Below are positions 37,352 to 46,673 of a stretch of DNA of 64,000 nt, one piece after another. Below the pieces are notes generated by a model, which was not told the origin of the DNA, ran no database searches, and worked only from the letters and a program-made list of their open reading frames with translations. Position numbers and translations under genes: made by a program. Source of the stretch: an uncultured bacterium (GTDB lineage Bacteria > Cyanobacteriota > Vampirovibrionia > Gastranaerophilales > Gastranaerophilaceae); the NCBI GenBank assembly GCA_905216055.1, contig CAJMSH010000002.1, forward strand, positions 194,357 through 258,356, read 5' to 3'. The first letter of the stretch is position 1, and each line of letters begins with the position of its first letter.

Positions 37352-38722
37352 TTATTTTAACATTTCGTTAATTGCTTTTGCGGCTTTTTTACCTGCTCCC
37401 ATAGCATTAATTGCATTAGATTCGCCAACCGGAGCAACATCTCCGCCTGCATATACTGTCGGAATATTTGTTGCACGAGTTTCGCCATCAACTGTGATAT
37501 AACCTTTTTTATCGGTTACAATTTCTATACCGTCTGCTTCTGCCGAACGTTGAATAATTGGGTTTGGACCTGTACCTAATGCAACAATTACAGTATCAAG
37601 ATCCATAATTTCAGTTTTTCCTGTCGCTACAGGACGTCTTCTACCTGATTCATCAGGTTCTCCCAATTCCATAACTTCCAGTTCAACAGATTTTACATAA
37701 CCGTTTTCTCCAATAATTTCTTTAGGTGCGTATAAGAATTTGAATACAACACCTTCTTCTTTAGCGTGTCTGATTTCTTCCAAACGAGCAGGAAGTTCTT
37801 TTTCCGTTCTTCTGTAAATTATATAAACTTCTTCAAATCCTACACGAACAGCAGTTCTCGCTGCATCCATTGCAACGTTGCCACCGCCAAAGATTGCGGC
37901 TTTTTTACCAACTCTTAAAGGTGTCGGACTATCAGGTTGTCCTGCGTGCATTAAGTTTACTCTTGTTAAAAATTCGTTTGCAGAAAATACACCGTTTAAA
38001 TTTTCTCCCGGAACGTGAAGCATTTTAGGTAATCCTGCACCTGAGCAAATAAATATTGCGTCAAAACCATCTTCTTTTAATTGTTTTAGAGTAATAGATT
38101 TTCCAACAACAACATTTGTATGGAATTTTACACCCATAGCCTTCAAGTTTTCAATTTCTCTATCAAGAACAACACGAGGCAATCTGAAAGGTGGAATACC
38201 ATATCTTAAAACACCGCCTAATTCATGCAATGCTTCAAATACTTCTACATCATGACCTGCTTTTCTCAAATCACAAGCAGCAGTCATGCCTGCGCATCCT
38301 GAGCCGACTATTGCAACTTTTTTACCTGAAGGTTTAATTTCAGGCATTGCTGCTTTAGTATTATCGCCTACATATCTTTCTAAAGCTCCGATTGCAACAG
38401 CTTCGCCTTTAATTCCTAAAATACAATTACCTTCACATTGTCTTTCTTGAGGGCATACACGTCCGCATACAGAAGGCAACATACTTGTCTGACGGATAAT
38501 TTCTCCGGCCTTATTCAAATCTCCATCCTTGATTGCCTGAATAAAATCAGGAATATGAATATTTACAGGACATCCTTGAACACATCTTGGATTTTTGCAG
38601 TGCAAGCATCTTGATGCTTCAAGCTTAACTTGTTCTTCGGTCAAATTGCTTTCTACCGGATTAAAATTATGACGTCTTTCATTTTTATCTTGTTCTTTTA
38701 CGTGTTGTCTTTCAACTGCCAT
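37352..38722 (-). CDS. gltA: NADPH-dependent glutamate synthase-type oxidoreductase
   Basis: 456-residue FAD/iron-sulfur protein of the homotetrameric GltA / NfnB group. N-terminal cluster ligands are in CLHCKNPRCVQGCPV and CGRVCPQERQCEGNC. Next are an FAD-binding GxGxxG (AIVGSGCAGMTAACDLRKAG) and an NADPH site (AIFGGGNVAMDAARTA). Likely roles are glutamate synthesis or electron transfer between NADPH and ferredoxin. Absence of an NfnA-like neighbour argues for the glutamate synthase form, but this is unsettled. Confidence 0.88.
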   Translation of the reverse strand: MAVERQHVKEQDKNERRHNFNPVESNLTEEQVKLEASRCLHCKNPRCVQGCPVNIHIPDFIQAIKDGDLNKAGEIIRQTSMLPSVCGRVCPQERQCEGNCILGIKGEAVAIGALERYVGDNTKAAMPEIKPSGKKVAIVGSGCAGMTAACDLRKAGHDVEVFEALHELGGVLRYGIPPFRLPRVVLDREIENLKAMGVKFHTNVVVGKSITLKQLKEDGFDAIFICSGAGLPKMLHVPGENLNGVFSANEFLTRVNLMHAGQPDSPTPLRVGKKAAIFGGGNVAMDAARTAVRVGFEEVYIIYRRTEKELPARLEEIRHAKEEGVVFKFLYAPKEIIGENGYVKSVELEVMELGEPDESGRRRPVATGKTEIMDLDTVIVALGTGPNPIIQRSAEADGIEIVTDKKGYITVDGETRATNIPTVYAGGDVAPVGESNAINAMGAGKKAAKAINEMLK

Positions 38723-38839
38723 TTTTATACCTCTCCCTATTCTATTATAATTTTACTTTCAAAAAATCTTTTATGCAAGAATATCAAAAAAAGTTAATAA
38801 ATTATTGTAATTATTATACAATTATCTTTAAATATAAAT

Positions 38840-41206
38840 ATGGACATCACTGAAAAAAGCCGAAAATCTCTCGAATTTGATAAAATAGCAGAAAAGCTCT
38901 CAAATTACGCAAAAACAAAGCAAAGTAAAGAAATATGCCTAAAGACTTTGCCATTTGACGATATCGTAAAAATTAAGAACGAACTTAAATGCACTGCAGA
39001 AGCAAAATACATACTCGATATGCCAAATGATATTCCGATTGAATTTGTCGCAGATATTCAACAAATTCAAAAAAATATGGGAGCCACATATCTATCTGAA
39101 GAAGAATTAATTGACGTTGCAAAAACTCTTAAAACTTCAAGACTGGTAAAAAAATTCTTATCAGAAAATCTTCCGATGCTTTCTATAATACGAAATGCTG
39201 CACAAAACCTTGTGACAGACAAATTATTGGAAGATAAAATTTTTGCAACATTTGATGAAAACCTAAAAATTAAACAAGATGCAACCCCTGAATTAAGAGG
39301 GTTATTCGCATCTTTGAGAGATAATGAAAAAAATCTTAAAAACACCGTTAATTCTCTTTTAAATTCCGCAGATTTTTCAAAACATCTTCAAGAAAATATT
39401 TATACAACACGTGATGACAGAATTGTATTTCAAGTAATGGCATCATCAAAAAGCAAAGTTCCTGGGATTGTCCACGATGTTTCAGCCACAAACAAGACGT
39501 TTTATATAGAACCTGAACAAATCGTTCCGCTAAATAACAAAATCAGAGAAATACAATCAAAAATTCATTCAGAAATGGTTAGAATTCTTGCAGGCTTAAC
39601 TTCACTTGTAAAAGAAGAAATTAAAGAGCTGATATTATCAGAACAAATTCTTGCAACAATAGATTATCACTTCGCAAAAGCTCGATATGCCGTAAAAATT
39701 CACGCAACAGAGCCTGAAATAGTTACTCATAAATTCCTTGAATTTGAAAATATGAAGCATCCTCTGCTTATTGACAATGTTGAAAATGTCGTAACCAACA
39801 ACTTTGAAATCGGGAAAGATTACAAATCAGTAATCATAACAGGTTCAAACACAGGCGGTAAAACTGTTACGATTAAAACCATAGGCTTATACATATTAAT
39901 GGCAAAAGCAGGAATGTTTCTGCCTTGCACAGCTGCAAAAATTTATCCGTTTGAAAACGTTTTTGCAGACATCGGAGATGACCAAAGCATTTTACAAAAC
40001 CTATCAACCTTCTCATCTCATATGACAAATATTATAGAAATTTTAAAACAAAGTAATGAAAAAACATTTGTAATCTTAGATGAAATTTGTGCAGGGACAG
40101 ATCCTGTCGAAGGTGCGGTGCTTGCTCAAGTAATATTAGAAAAACTTGCACAAAAACAGGTTTTATCAACAGTTACAACCCACTATGGAGAGCTGAAAGC
40201 TCTTGAATATCTAAATCCGTATTTCAAAAACGCATCAGTTGAATTTAACACAGAAACCTTAAAACCTACATACAAATTGCTTATTGGAATTCCCGGCTTA
40301 AGTAACGCAATCTCAATCGCAACAAATTTAGGACTGGATAAAGAATTAACAGAAAAAGCAAAAAATATAGTCGTATCAACAAAAGATCCATCAATTCTGG
40401 TTGTTGAAAAATTGCAGGAAACTCAAGCAAAACTTGCCCAAAATCTTGAAGAAGCAGAAAATTTAAAAGAAACTTCAGAAAATTTAAAAACTGAATACGA
40501 AAATTCTCTGGCACAAATAAAAAAAGATAAAAAGAAAACAGTAAAAATAATCAAAGACAAGTTTGACAGAGAATTATTAGAGGCAAAAGCCGAAATTAAA
40601 CAAATTTTAGATGAATTACGCAAAGAAAAATCCGAAAAAATCGCACGTCGCTCTTATGCAAGACTTGCCCAAACAGAACAAAAATTCAGAGGAGATTTAT
40701 CAGAATTTGATGAAAAACAACAATACGCTGAAATTGATTGGACAAAAGTTCAAAATGGCGACAAATTAATTTTAAAAGAACTTAATCAACCTGTAACAGT
40801 TCTTTCTTTACCTGATAAAAACGACTGTATAACAGTTCAAATGGGTAATTTCAAAACAAAAATCAAAACAAACAAACTTGCACCTTATGATTCTGCTTAC
40901 GAAAAGAAAGAAAATGTATATCGTCCAAATTCATTTGAAAAATTTGAATTAAGAAAGACAAATATTTCAAGCACACTTGACTTGAGAGGCTACAAAGTTG
41001 AAGATGCACTTGACAGTCTTGAATTTTACCTTGATAAAGCAAGCCTTGCAAACCTTGCCTGTGTAACAATTATCCACGGGCACGGAACAGGAGCTTTAAA
41101 ATCTGCTGTCAGAGATTTCTTATCAACATCGCCATACGTTGCAAAATTCCGTCCGGGAGAAGACGCCGAAGGCGGAGATGGCGTGAGTGTCGTTGATATA
41201 AATTAA
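38840..41206 (+). CDS. mutS2: MutS2 family ATPase/endonuclease
   Basis: 788 residues. MutS core and clamp regions are followed by the ATPase with Walker A ITGSNTGGKTVTIKT, FADIGDDQSI, and Walker B VILDEICAGTDPVEG. A long coiled coil (about 510-610) follows. The C-terminal Smr nuclease domain has SSTLDLRGYKVEDALD and IIHGHGTGALKSAVRDFL. MutS2 suppresses recombination and rescues collided ribosomes in other bacteria. No ribosome binding site is obvious before ATG 38840. Confidence 0.96.
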   Translation: MDITEKSRKSLEFDKIAEKLSNYAKTKQSKEICLKTLPFDDIVKIKNELKCTAEAKYILDMPNDIPIEFVADIQQIQKNMGATYLSEEELIDVAKTLKTSRLVKKFLSENLPMLSIIRNAAQNLVTDKLLEDKIFATFDENLKIKQDATPELRGLFASLRDNEKNLKNTVNSLLNSADFSKHLQENIYTTRDDRIVFQVMASSKSKVPGIVHDVSATNKTFYIEPEQIVPLNNKIREIQSKIHSEMVRILAGLTSLVKEEIKELILSEQILATIDYHFAKARYAVKIHATEPEIVTHKFLEFENMKHPLLIDNVENVVTNNFEIGKDYKSVIITGSNTGGKTVTIKTIGLYILMAKAGMFLPCTAAKIYPFENVFADIGDDQSILQNLSTFSSHMTNIIEILKQSNEKTFVILDEICAGTDPVEGAVLAQVILEKLAQKQVLSTVTTHYGELKALEYLNPYFKNASVEFNTETLKPTYKLLIGIPGLSNAISIATNLGLDKELTEKAKNIVVSTKDPSILVVEKLQETQAKLAQNLEEAENLKETSENLKTEYENSLAQIKKDKKKTVKIIKDKFDRELLEAKAEIKQILDELRKEKSEKIARRSYARLAQTEQKFRGDLSEFDEKQQYAEIDWTKVQNGDKLILKELNQPVTVLSLPDKNDCITVQMGNFKTKIKTNKLAPYDSAYEKKENVYRPNSFEKFELRKTNISSTLDLRGYKVEDALDSLEFYLDKASLANLACVTIIHGHGTGALKSAVRDFLSTSPYVAKFRPGEDAEGGDGVSVVDIN

Positions 41207-41276
41207 ATTTGTAATTTTATCCTTGCAAAAGTCAAAAAAAATGATACAATAACTTTGAAAGAGAGAGGATAAAACT

Positions 41277-42443
41277 ATGATAATGATTGAAGATATTAGA
41301 AAAGAACACGAGCTTGTAGATTTGTTCTGCAGCCTTGCAGAAGTTCCATCTCCATCTATGCACGAAGAAAAAGTTGCTGAATGGATTAAAAATTACTGCG
41401 ATAAAAACGGAATTGACTGTAAACTAGACAATTTTAAAAACGTCGTTATAAATATTCCTGCAACTGATAACACTAAAGAACCTTTAATGCTATCAGCTCA
41501 CATGGATGTTATAGGTGATGACAGCCCTGTTAAAACTTACGTTGATGAAAACGGATATATCCACGCGATAGATAGAACCTTAGGCGGGGATGACAAAGCA
41601 GGTGTTGCAAATGCTCTTTATTTTGCAAAAAATCTTGTAAAATCAACAATGAAACACGGCGGACTGGAAGTTATGTTCACTCGTGATGAAGAAAACAATC
41701 TTTCAGGAATCAGAAATGCAAACCTTAAAAACTTTAAATCAAAATACGTTCTTGTTCTTGATAGCGACACTTTAGGTCAATGCGAAGTTTCTGGCGCAAG
41801 CTACACTTTAGCAAGAATTAAAGTTCACAGCTTCAAAGGCGGACATTCAGGAATCGATATCGGAGATAAAACGCGTGCAAATGCGGCAAAACTTATTGCT
41901 GATTTAATTTCTGCACTACCTCAAGGGGTATTTTATGAAGAAGAAGGCACAGTTATAACCTCCTGCAATATTGGCGGAATTTCAGCAGGTAATATCAATG
42001 TTACAAATATTATTAACACTGATGCGGAAGTAAGCTATTCAATCAGAAGTTCAAGTCGCAAAAAAGAAGAAGAATTAAAAAATAAAATGTCACTAACTGT
42101 TGATGAATTCAATGAAAAAAACAAAGAGCTTGCAAAAGCAACTATTGAATTTGAAGAACACTTGCCACCGTTTGAAAAAGTAGAAGATGATTATATTCCT
42201 ATACTTTTTGAAGCAGCAGCAAAAAAAGCAGGAGTAACCCCTGATATTACATCATTCCACGCAGGGGCTGAAACTCATATTTATGCAAACGAAGTAAATG
42301 CAAATAGTGATAAATTCGTCCCATATTTATTAGGACTCGCAACAGTTTGCAATATGCATTCAAAAAATGAATACCTTGATTACAAAACAATGCTTAAAGG
42401 TCAAGAGGTTTTAAAAGAATTATTTAAAGCTTTCAATGCATAA
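41277..42443 (+). CDS. M20-family peptidase (PepT-like)
   Basis: 388 residues. Metal ligands are seen in LSAHMDVIGDD (His, Asp), TLGGDDKAGVANAL (Asp), TRDEEN (Glu-Glu), VLDSD and the C-terminal HAGAETH. The short dimerisation domain shows SFKGGHSGIDIGDKTRANA. The pattern fits tripeptidase T or related di/tripeptidases. The ATG follows GAGAGGA. A strong terminator follows the stop, so it is monocistronic. Confidence 0.9.
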   Translation: MIMIEDIRKEHELVDLFCSLAEVPSPSMHEEKVAEWIKNYCDKNGIDCKLDNFKNVVINIPATDNTKEPLMLSAHMDVIGDDSPVKTYVDENGYIHAIDRTLGGDDKAGVANALYFAKNLVKSTMKHGGLEVMFTRDEENNLSGIRNANLKNFKSKYVLVLDSDTLGQCEVSGASYTLARIKVHSFKGGHSGIDIGDKTRANAAKLIADLISALPQGVFYEEEGTVITSCNIGGISAGNINVTNIINTDAEVSYSIRSSSRKKEEELKNKMSLTVDEFNEKNKELAKATIEFEEHLPPFEKVEDDYIPILFEAAAKKAGVTPDITSFHAGAETHIYANEVNANSDKFVPYLLGLATVCNMHSKNEYLDYKTMLKGQEVLKELFKAFNA

Positions 42444-42460
42444 ATATTAATTTATTAATA

Positions 42461-42494
42461 AAAAAGTCCCGCTTGTAATATAGCGGGATTTTTT
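42461..42494. terminator. Bidirectional intrinsic terminator
   Basis: TCCCGCT / AGCGGGA core, extended by A-run/T-run pairing on both sides, between the convergent peptidase and large-protein genes. Confidence 0.9.
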
Positions 42495-42498
42495 ATGT

Positions 42499-44469
42499 TT
42501 ATGAAAATGCTTTGAAGGATCTTTCTACGTTTTTATCAATTGTATTTTTAATTGATTCATATTCTGTTTGAAGTGCGTTGTGCTCTGTATCAAGTTTTTT
42601 CAAATCCTGATCATATTTCTTATCTTTATTTTCAATTTCTGTCATTGCATTTTTATATTTAACTTCAGCCAACGCAATTGCAGTTTCATTATCTTGTGAT
42701 TTTATATCTGCTGAATTTGTGTATATAATAGAAACCCAATCATAAGTTCCAATTTCAGGATACTTTTGAGAACCTTCTTCAGAAAAAGAAGCTTGTTCCA
42801 TAGTTAATATACCGTGTTCTAGTGCAAATTGCAACCATTCTGCATTATTTATTAAATTTTCATCTAATTCCTTATAATTGTTATTATTTTTAGTAACTCC
42901 ATCATCTGTAGTTTCACCACCGCCCATACGATAGTATAAATTTACATACCATTGATATTTAGCATCTGTTTCATCAGGAATTTCCTTTACCGGAATTTTA
43001 CCCATACTATCCATATAGTTTTGTTCTAATGCCGGTATAGATTGAAGCCATCTTCTCATTGTGTTTTTCCAATCTTCAACAGCATTATAATATTCAGGAG
43101 AAATTGTATTCAAAGTTTCAATCATATCAGTTTGGAAATCTTCCAAATATTTTTTCAAATCTTGATAATCAACTCCTAATGAACCTCTGTTTTCAACAAC
43201 ATAGTACAAATCAATAATTTTTTCTTTGAATGTTTTTCGCTCCATTTCTCCTGCATCATTTAATTTGTAGTTACTTAATAATTTTTCAACATCAGAAGAA
43301 TTTTGATCAATAGGATCACCTTTATCAGGAGCTAAAACATCAGCAGCGCCATCACCATCTGCATCTTTACATAAAAATTCAGATACAGCTACCATTGATT
43401 CTGTCAAACCTGCTGTTTGTATTGCAGAACCTGAAATTTGGGTAACTGATGTTGTAATCGTACCTTTACCTAATGTTGTTGTATATTGTTGCCCCCAATC
43501 AGTGGCAACACTAGGTTTTCCAAAGGAAGATCCTGTAATATCTCCTGATTCCAAATCTAACAAATGTGCCAAAACGTGAATATAACATCCTGCAGCATCT
43601 TTATCAATTGCATTGTGATAACAAGGTTTTGATGCAATATCAAAATCATTAGCCAACTGTGTTCCAGTGGAAACACGATAATCTTCTTTATCAGGAAATA
43701 CCACAGACGGTAAATTTAACATACCATTTACATAAGCCCCAAATGTACCGCCCATATTTTTCCATATACCGGATAATTCAGATGAATTTACAACATTTGT
43801 CCAATTTGATACAACTTGAGCAAACATATTAGCATCTGCTTGAGTAAATTCTTCTGCAGGTTTTTGAAGAAGACTTGTTAAATAATTGATATAACTGTCA
43901 TTATCATCAATATTTCCATCTCCATTCAAATCTGAATCTGCAACCCCATCACCATTCAAATCATTATTTAAAATATTTGAACAAAATTCATCCCACTCAA
44001 GAGGATTTGTTTCATCATACAAATGTTCATATAAATATGATCCGTCATCTGTTGTTGTTTTTCCGTATATATCTTTTAATGCTTCAGCATACTTAGGGTT
44101 ATCAACTTTTTCAATACCGTATTTATATAAAAATTCGTCTAAAGAATTTGATTCTTCATAATTTTTTATGTCAGTACCACTAAGCATAATTTGTCCTGAT
44201 GAATTTACTAAAGAATATTGATTTTTTAAATCTCCGTAAGTTAATAATGTATTTGCAGTCAATTTTTGATAGCTTAAACTTCCGTCATCCCCGTATGTTC
44301 CATACATCAATTGTGTGGAATTTAAAGCTTCCATATAAGCTTTACTTGCCTCAGTTGATTCTGTTGCAAGTCTTAACTTTGAATTTGTTATGGTTTGAGA
44401 ACGTAATTCATTATCACTTAATCTTGAAGTGATACTTAATAATCTCGCTTGTCCTGCTGACATTCCCAT
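42499..44469 (-). CDS. Large protein with dockerin-like Ca-binding loops, unknown function
   Basis: 656 residues from ATG 44469. The N terminus (MGMSAGQARLLSITSRLSDN) is a charged helix of a kind I have seen in Gastranaerophilales proteins of unknown function; earlier GTG/TTG starts are possible. EF-hand/dockerin-like loops are DLNGDGVADSDLNGDGNIDD (about residues 180-199) and DADGDGAADV (about 365). The rest is a long Asn/Ser/Asp-rich region and a C-terminal coiled coil (KKYDQDLKKLDTEHNALQ). No signal peptide. Surface or extracellular location is possible but unproven. A lytic transglycosylase gene lies upstream on the same strand. Confidence 0.7.
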   Translation of the reverse strand: MGMSAGQARLLSITSRLSDNELRSQTITNSKLRLATESTEASKAYMEALNSTQLMYGTYGDDGSLSYQKLTANTLLTYGDLKNQYSLVNSSGQIMLSGTDIKNYEESNSLDEFLYKYGIEKVDNPKYAEALKDIYGKTTTDDGSYLYEHLYDETNPLEWDEFCSNILNNDLNGDGVADSDLNGDGNIDDNDSYINYLTSLLQKPAEEFTQADANMFAQVVSNWTNVVNSSELSGIWKNMGGTFGAYVNGMLNLPSVVFPDKEDYRVSTGTQLANDFDIASKPCYHNAIDKDAAGCYIHVLAHLLDLESGDITGSSFGKPSVATDWGQQYTTTLGKGTITTSVTQISGSAIQTAGLTESMVAVSEFLCKDADGDGAADVLAPDKGDPIDQNSSDVEKLLSNYKLNDAGEMERKTFKEKIIDLYYVVENRGSLGVDYQDLKKYLEDFQTDMIETLNTISPEYYNAVEDWKNTMRRWLQSIPALEQNYMDSMGKIPVKEIPDETDAKYQWYVNLYYRMGGGETTDDGVTKNNNNYKELDENLINNAEWLQFALEHGILTMEQASFSEEGSQKYPEIGTYDWVSIIYTNSADIKSQDNETAIALAEVKYKNAMTEIENKDKKYDQDLKKLDTEHNALQTEYESIKNTIDKNVERSFKAFS

Positions 44470-44560
44470 AATTGATACATTATTCCTTTCTAAATAGCTA
44501 TACGACACATGCGAGAAGTTTCTTTAATAGATTTCAATCAATTGTTAAGAAATTTTACAC

Positions 44561-44598
44561 AAAAAAAAGAACCGTTTTAGAGAAACGATTCTTTTTTA
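44561..44598 (-). terminator. Intrinsic terminator of the transglycosylase gene
   Basis: Stem CGTTT / AAACG extended by AAGAA/TTCTT with one mismatch, then an A/T-run on each side; minus-strand transcripts end in a T-run. Confidence 0.82.
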
Positions 44599-44618
44599 AC
44601 CTTGAATTTTGTAAACAA

Positions 44619-45275
44619 CTATATTGCAACAGTAAGAGTTTCTAATTTTAACTCAATTGGTTTTTCTTGCAATACTTCAACCTGCAAATCCTTAGCGTCA
44701 ACAGTTTTGCTAACAGGCTTGTGAACAGTTGCTTTTGGAGCAACAGGTTTTACAGTAACAGATTTTGGTTTCTGAGCTGTATAAACACCTTTTTTAGCTT
44801 TAACTACAGCAGGATCAGGATTTGATTTTTGTCTGTTTACATCTGTCATAATTTTGCTTACAAAGCGTCTTGTTTCACCATAAGGAGGAACTGCATTGTA
44901 TTTTTTTACATTTCCAGGACCAGCATTGTAAGCAGCAAGAGCTAATTCTACAGAACCAAACATATTATACATTTTTTTATAATATGTAATTCCAGCCTTA
45001 ATGTTTTCATTAAGTGAATATGGATTATACCCCATTCTTCTTGCAGTAGAAGGCATTAATTGAAATACACCTACTGCACCGTGTGAACTTCTTGCCTCAT
45101 GGCGAAAACCTGATTCAGTACGCGCAATACTTAGCGCAATTGCAGGATCCACCCCCATTTCAATAGCATGTTTTACTATTGTGGCTTTTACAGAGTTAAC
45201 GTCAGCTGCCTGACCTTGTGCATTGTTAAAAAATACACATAACAGTGTAAAAGTTAACAGTAACAATTTTTTCAA
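44619..45275 (-). CDS. Lytic transglycosylase (SLT domain)
   Basis: 218 residues from TTG 45275, which has GAGGA seven bases upstream; the open frame extends to 45347 without a site. An N-terminal signal peptide (LKKLLLLTFTLLCVFF) is followed by the transglycosylase domain: catalytic Glu in IARTESGFRHEA, then VGVFQLMPSTARRMG and LALAAYNAGPGNVKKY. A Lys/Val-rich tail of about 70 residues follows. It cleaves peptidoglycan glycan strands in the periplasm; the E at the canonical place argues for an active enzyme. Confidence 0.93.
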   Translation of the reverse strand: MKKLLLLTFTLLCVFFNNAQGQAADVNSVKATIVKHAIEMGVDPAIALSIARTESGFRHEARSSHGAVGVFQLMPSTARRMGYNPYSLNENIKAGITYYKKMYNMFGSVELALAAYNAGPGNVKKYNAVPPYGETRRFVSKIMTDVNRQKSNPDPAVVKAKKGVYTAQKPKSVTVKPVAPKATVHKPVSKTVDAKDLQVEVLQEKPIELKLETLTVAI

Positions 45276-45575
45276 AATGTAATCCTCTATGTTGTAAATT
45301 GAAATCCTTAAAAATTCCCTAACGATTCGTTTCTTCAACAAAATCAAAAACTTTTAAGAATGATTATATAATTAATATATTACAAAAAAATAAAATTTCA
45401 ACCCCCAAGACCAATTTAGCCTTATTTTAAACTGGCTTAACGCTTTATACATAAGGCTTTAAGTGTATTTAAAACAATTGTTAAGATTGTATTTTTTAGT
45501 CTTTTTTGTAAGATTATTTTTCTTTTTTATGATAATATTTTTATTATAATTAGATTAAATGAGAGGAAAATTATT
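45276..45575. other. 300-bp divergent gap between transglycosylase and mtnP
   Basis: AT-rich. TATAAT (45545-45550) before GAGGAAAA and the mtnP ATG marks a probable promoter with a short leader. AGCCTTAT (45418-45425) and ATAAGGCT (45451-45458) can pair as a loose hairpin with a 25-base loop. I see no coding sequence. Confidence 0.5.
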
Positions 45576-46379
45576 ATGGAAAACAAAAAACTTGCAGATA
45601 TCGGTGTATTTGGCGGATCAGGATTTTACAAATTTCTTGACAATATTGAAGAAGTAAAAGTTGAAACTCCTTATGGAATGCCTAGTGACAGTTTATTTAT
45701 CGGAACTGTCGGAGAGCACAAAGTAGCTTTTATGCCAAGACATGGAAGAAGCCATACTATTTTGCCTCATTTAATTAATTACAGAGCAAACGTATGGGCT
45801 ATGAAGCACGTTGGTTGCGAAAGAGTAATTTCTCCTTGCGCTGCAGGAAGTTTGCAAAAACACGTTAAACCGGGAGATTTTGTAATTTGTGATCAATTCG
45901 TAGATTGGACTGACGGTAGAAAATCAACTTTCTTTGAAGGACCTATCGTTACGCATCCGTCTGCTGCTGAAACTTACTGTCCTGAATTAAGAAAATTAGC
46001 TATCAATACAGGCAAAGAACTCGGTATTACAATTCACGAACAAGGAACAGTTGTTGTAATTAACGGACCTAGATTTTCTACAAAAGCTGAATCTAAATTC
46101 TTTACTAATCAAGGTTGGGAAGTTATTAATATGACAGCATTCCCTGAAGCTTACCTTGTTAAAGAAATGGATATGTGTCCTTTAAATATTTCATTAATTA
46201 CTGATTATGATGCAGGTTTGGTTGGAGATGTTCCTCCTGTTTCTCATCATGAAGTTATTGAAGTATTTAATTCTAATGTATCAAACTTGAAAAATCTACT
46301 CTTCAAGATGATTGAAAAAATCCCTGCACAAAGAAATAATTGTGATTGTGCTAATACAAGAAAAAGTTCTCAATTATAA
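45576..46379 (+). CDS. mtnP: S-methyl-5'-thioadenosine phosphorylase
   Basis: Cleaves methylthioadenosine to adenine and 5-methylthioribose-1-phosphate in methionine/polyamine salvage. The 267 residues show the PNP/MTAP fold: DIGVFGGSGFYKF with the phosphate loop, FMPRHGRSHTILPHLINYRANV, ISPCAAGSLQ, and the catalytic segment VVVINGPRFSTKAES with INMTAFPEAYLVKEM. It starts a two-gene unit with yggT (24 bp between). Confidence 0.95.
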   Translation: MENKKLADIGVFGGSGFYKFLDNIEEVKVETPYGMPSDSLFIGTVGEHKVAFMPRHGRSHTILPHLINYRANVWAMKHVGCERVISPCAAGSLQKHVKPGDFVICDQFVDWTDGRKSTFFEGPIVTHPSAAETYCPELRKLAINTGKELGITIHEQGTVVVINGPRFSTKAESKFFTNQGWEVINMTAFPEAYLVKEMDMCPLNISLITDYDAGLVGDVPPVSHHEVIEVFNSNVSNLKNLLFKMIEKIPAQRNNCDCANTRKSSQL

Positions 46380-46403
46380 GAAATAACAAAAAACAGGTGA
46401 GAT

Positions 46404-46673
46404 ATGATAAATAATTTGATATTTGTAACAAACAGCTTTTTTCAAATATATTTTTGGCTAATTCTTGTCAGATGTCTTTTGAGCTTTATACCAAGCATTG
46501 ACTGGTATAAACAACCGTTTGAAGCATTAAAAGATTGTACTGATTTATATTTGAATCTGTTTAGAAGAATTGTACCGCCAATTGGAGGTTTGGATTTTTC
46601 TCCGATTATTGCGGTTATCGCATTACAAATATTAAATTATTTAATTATCTATTTGCTTTTCTTGTTTAAATAA
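46404..46673 (+). CDS. YggT-family membrane protein
   Basis: 89 residues with two membrane segments (about 3-22 and 62-88) and the family signature FQIYFWLILVRCLLSFIP ... LNLFRRIVPPIGGLDFSPIIA. YggT proteins act in cell division/cell shape or membrane protein insertion in other bacteria; the role here is not fixed. AACAGGTGAG lies before ATG 46404. Its last 33 bp overlap the end of the kinase-like gene on the other strand. Confidence 0.88.
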   Translation: MINNLIFVTNSFFQIYFWLILVRCLLSFIPSIDWYKQPFEALKDCTDLYLNLFRRIVPPIGGLDFSPIIAVIALQILNYLIIYLLFLFK

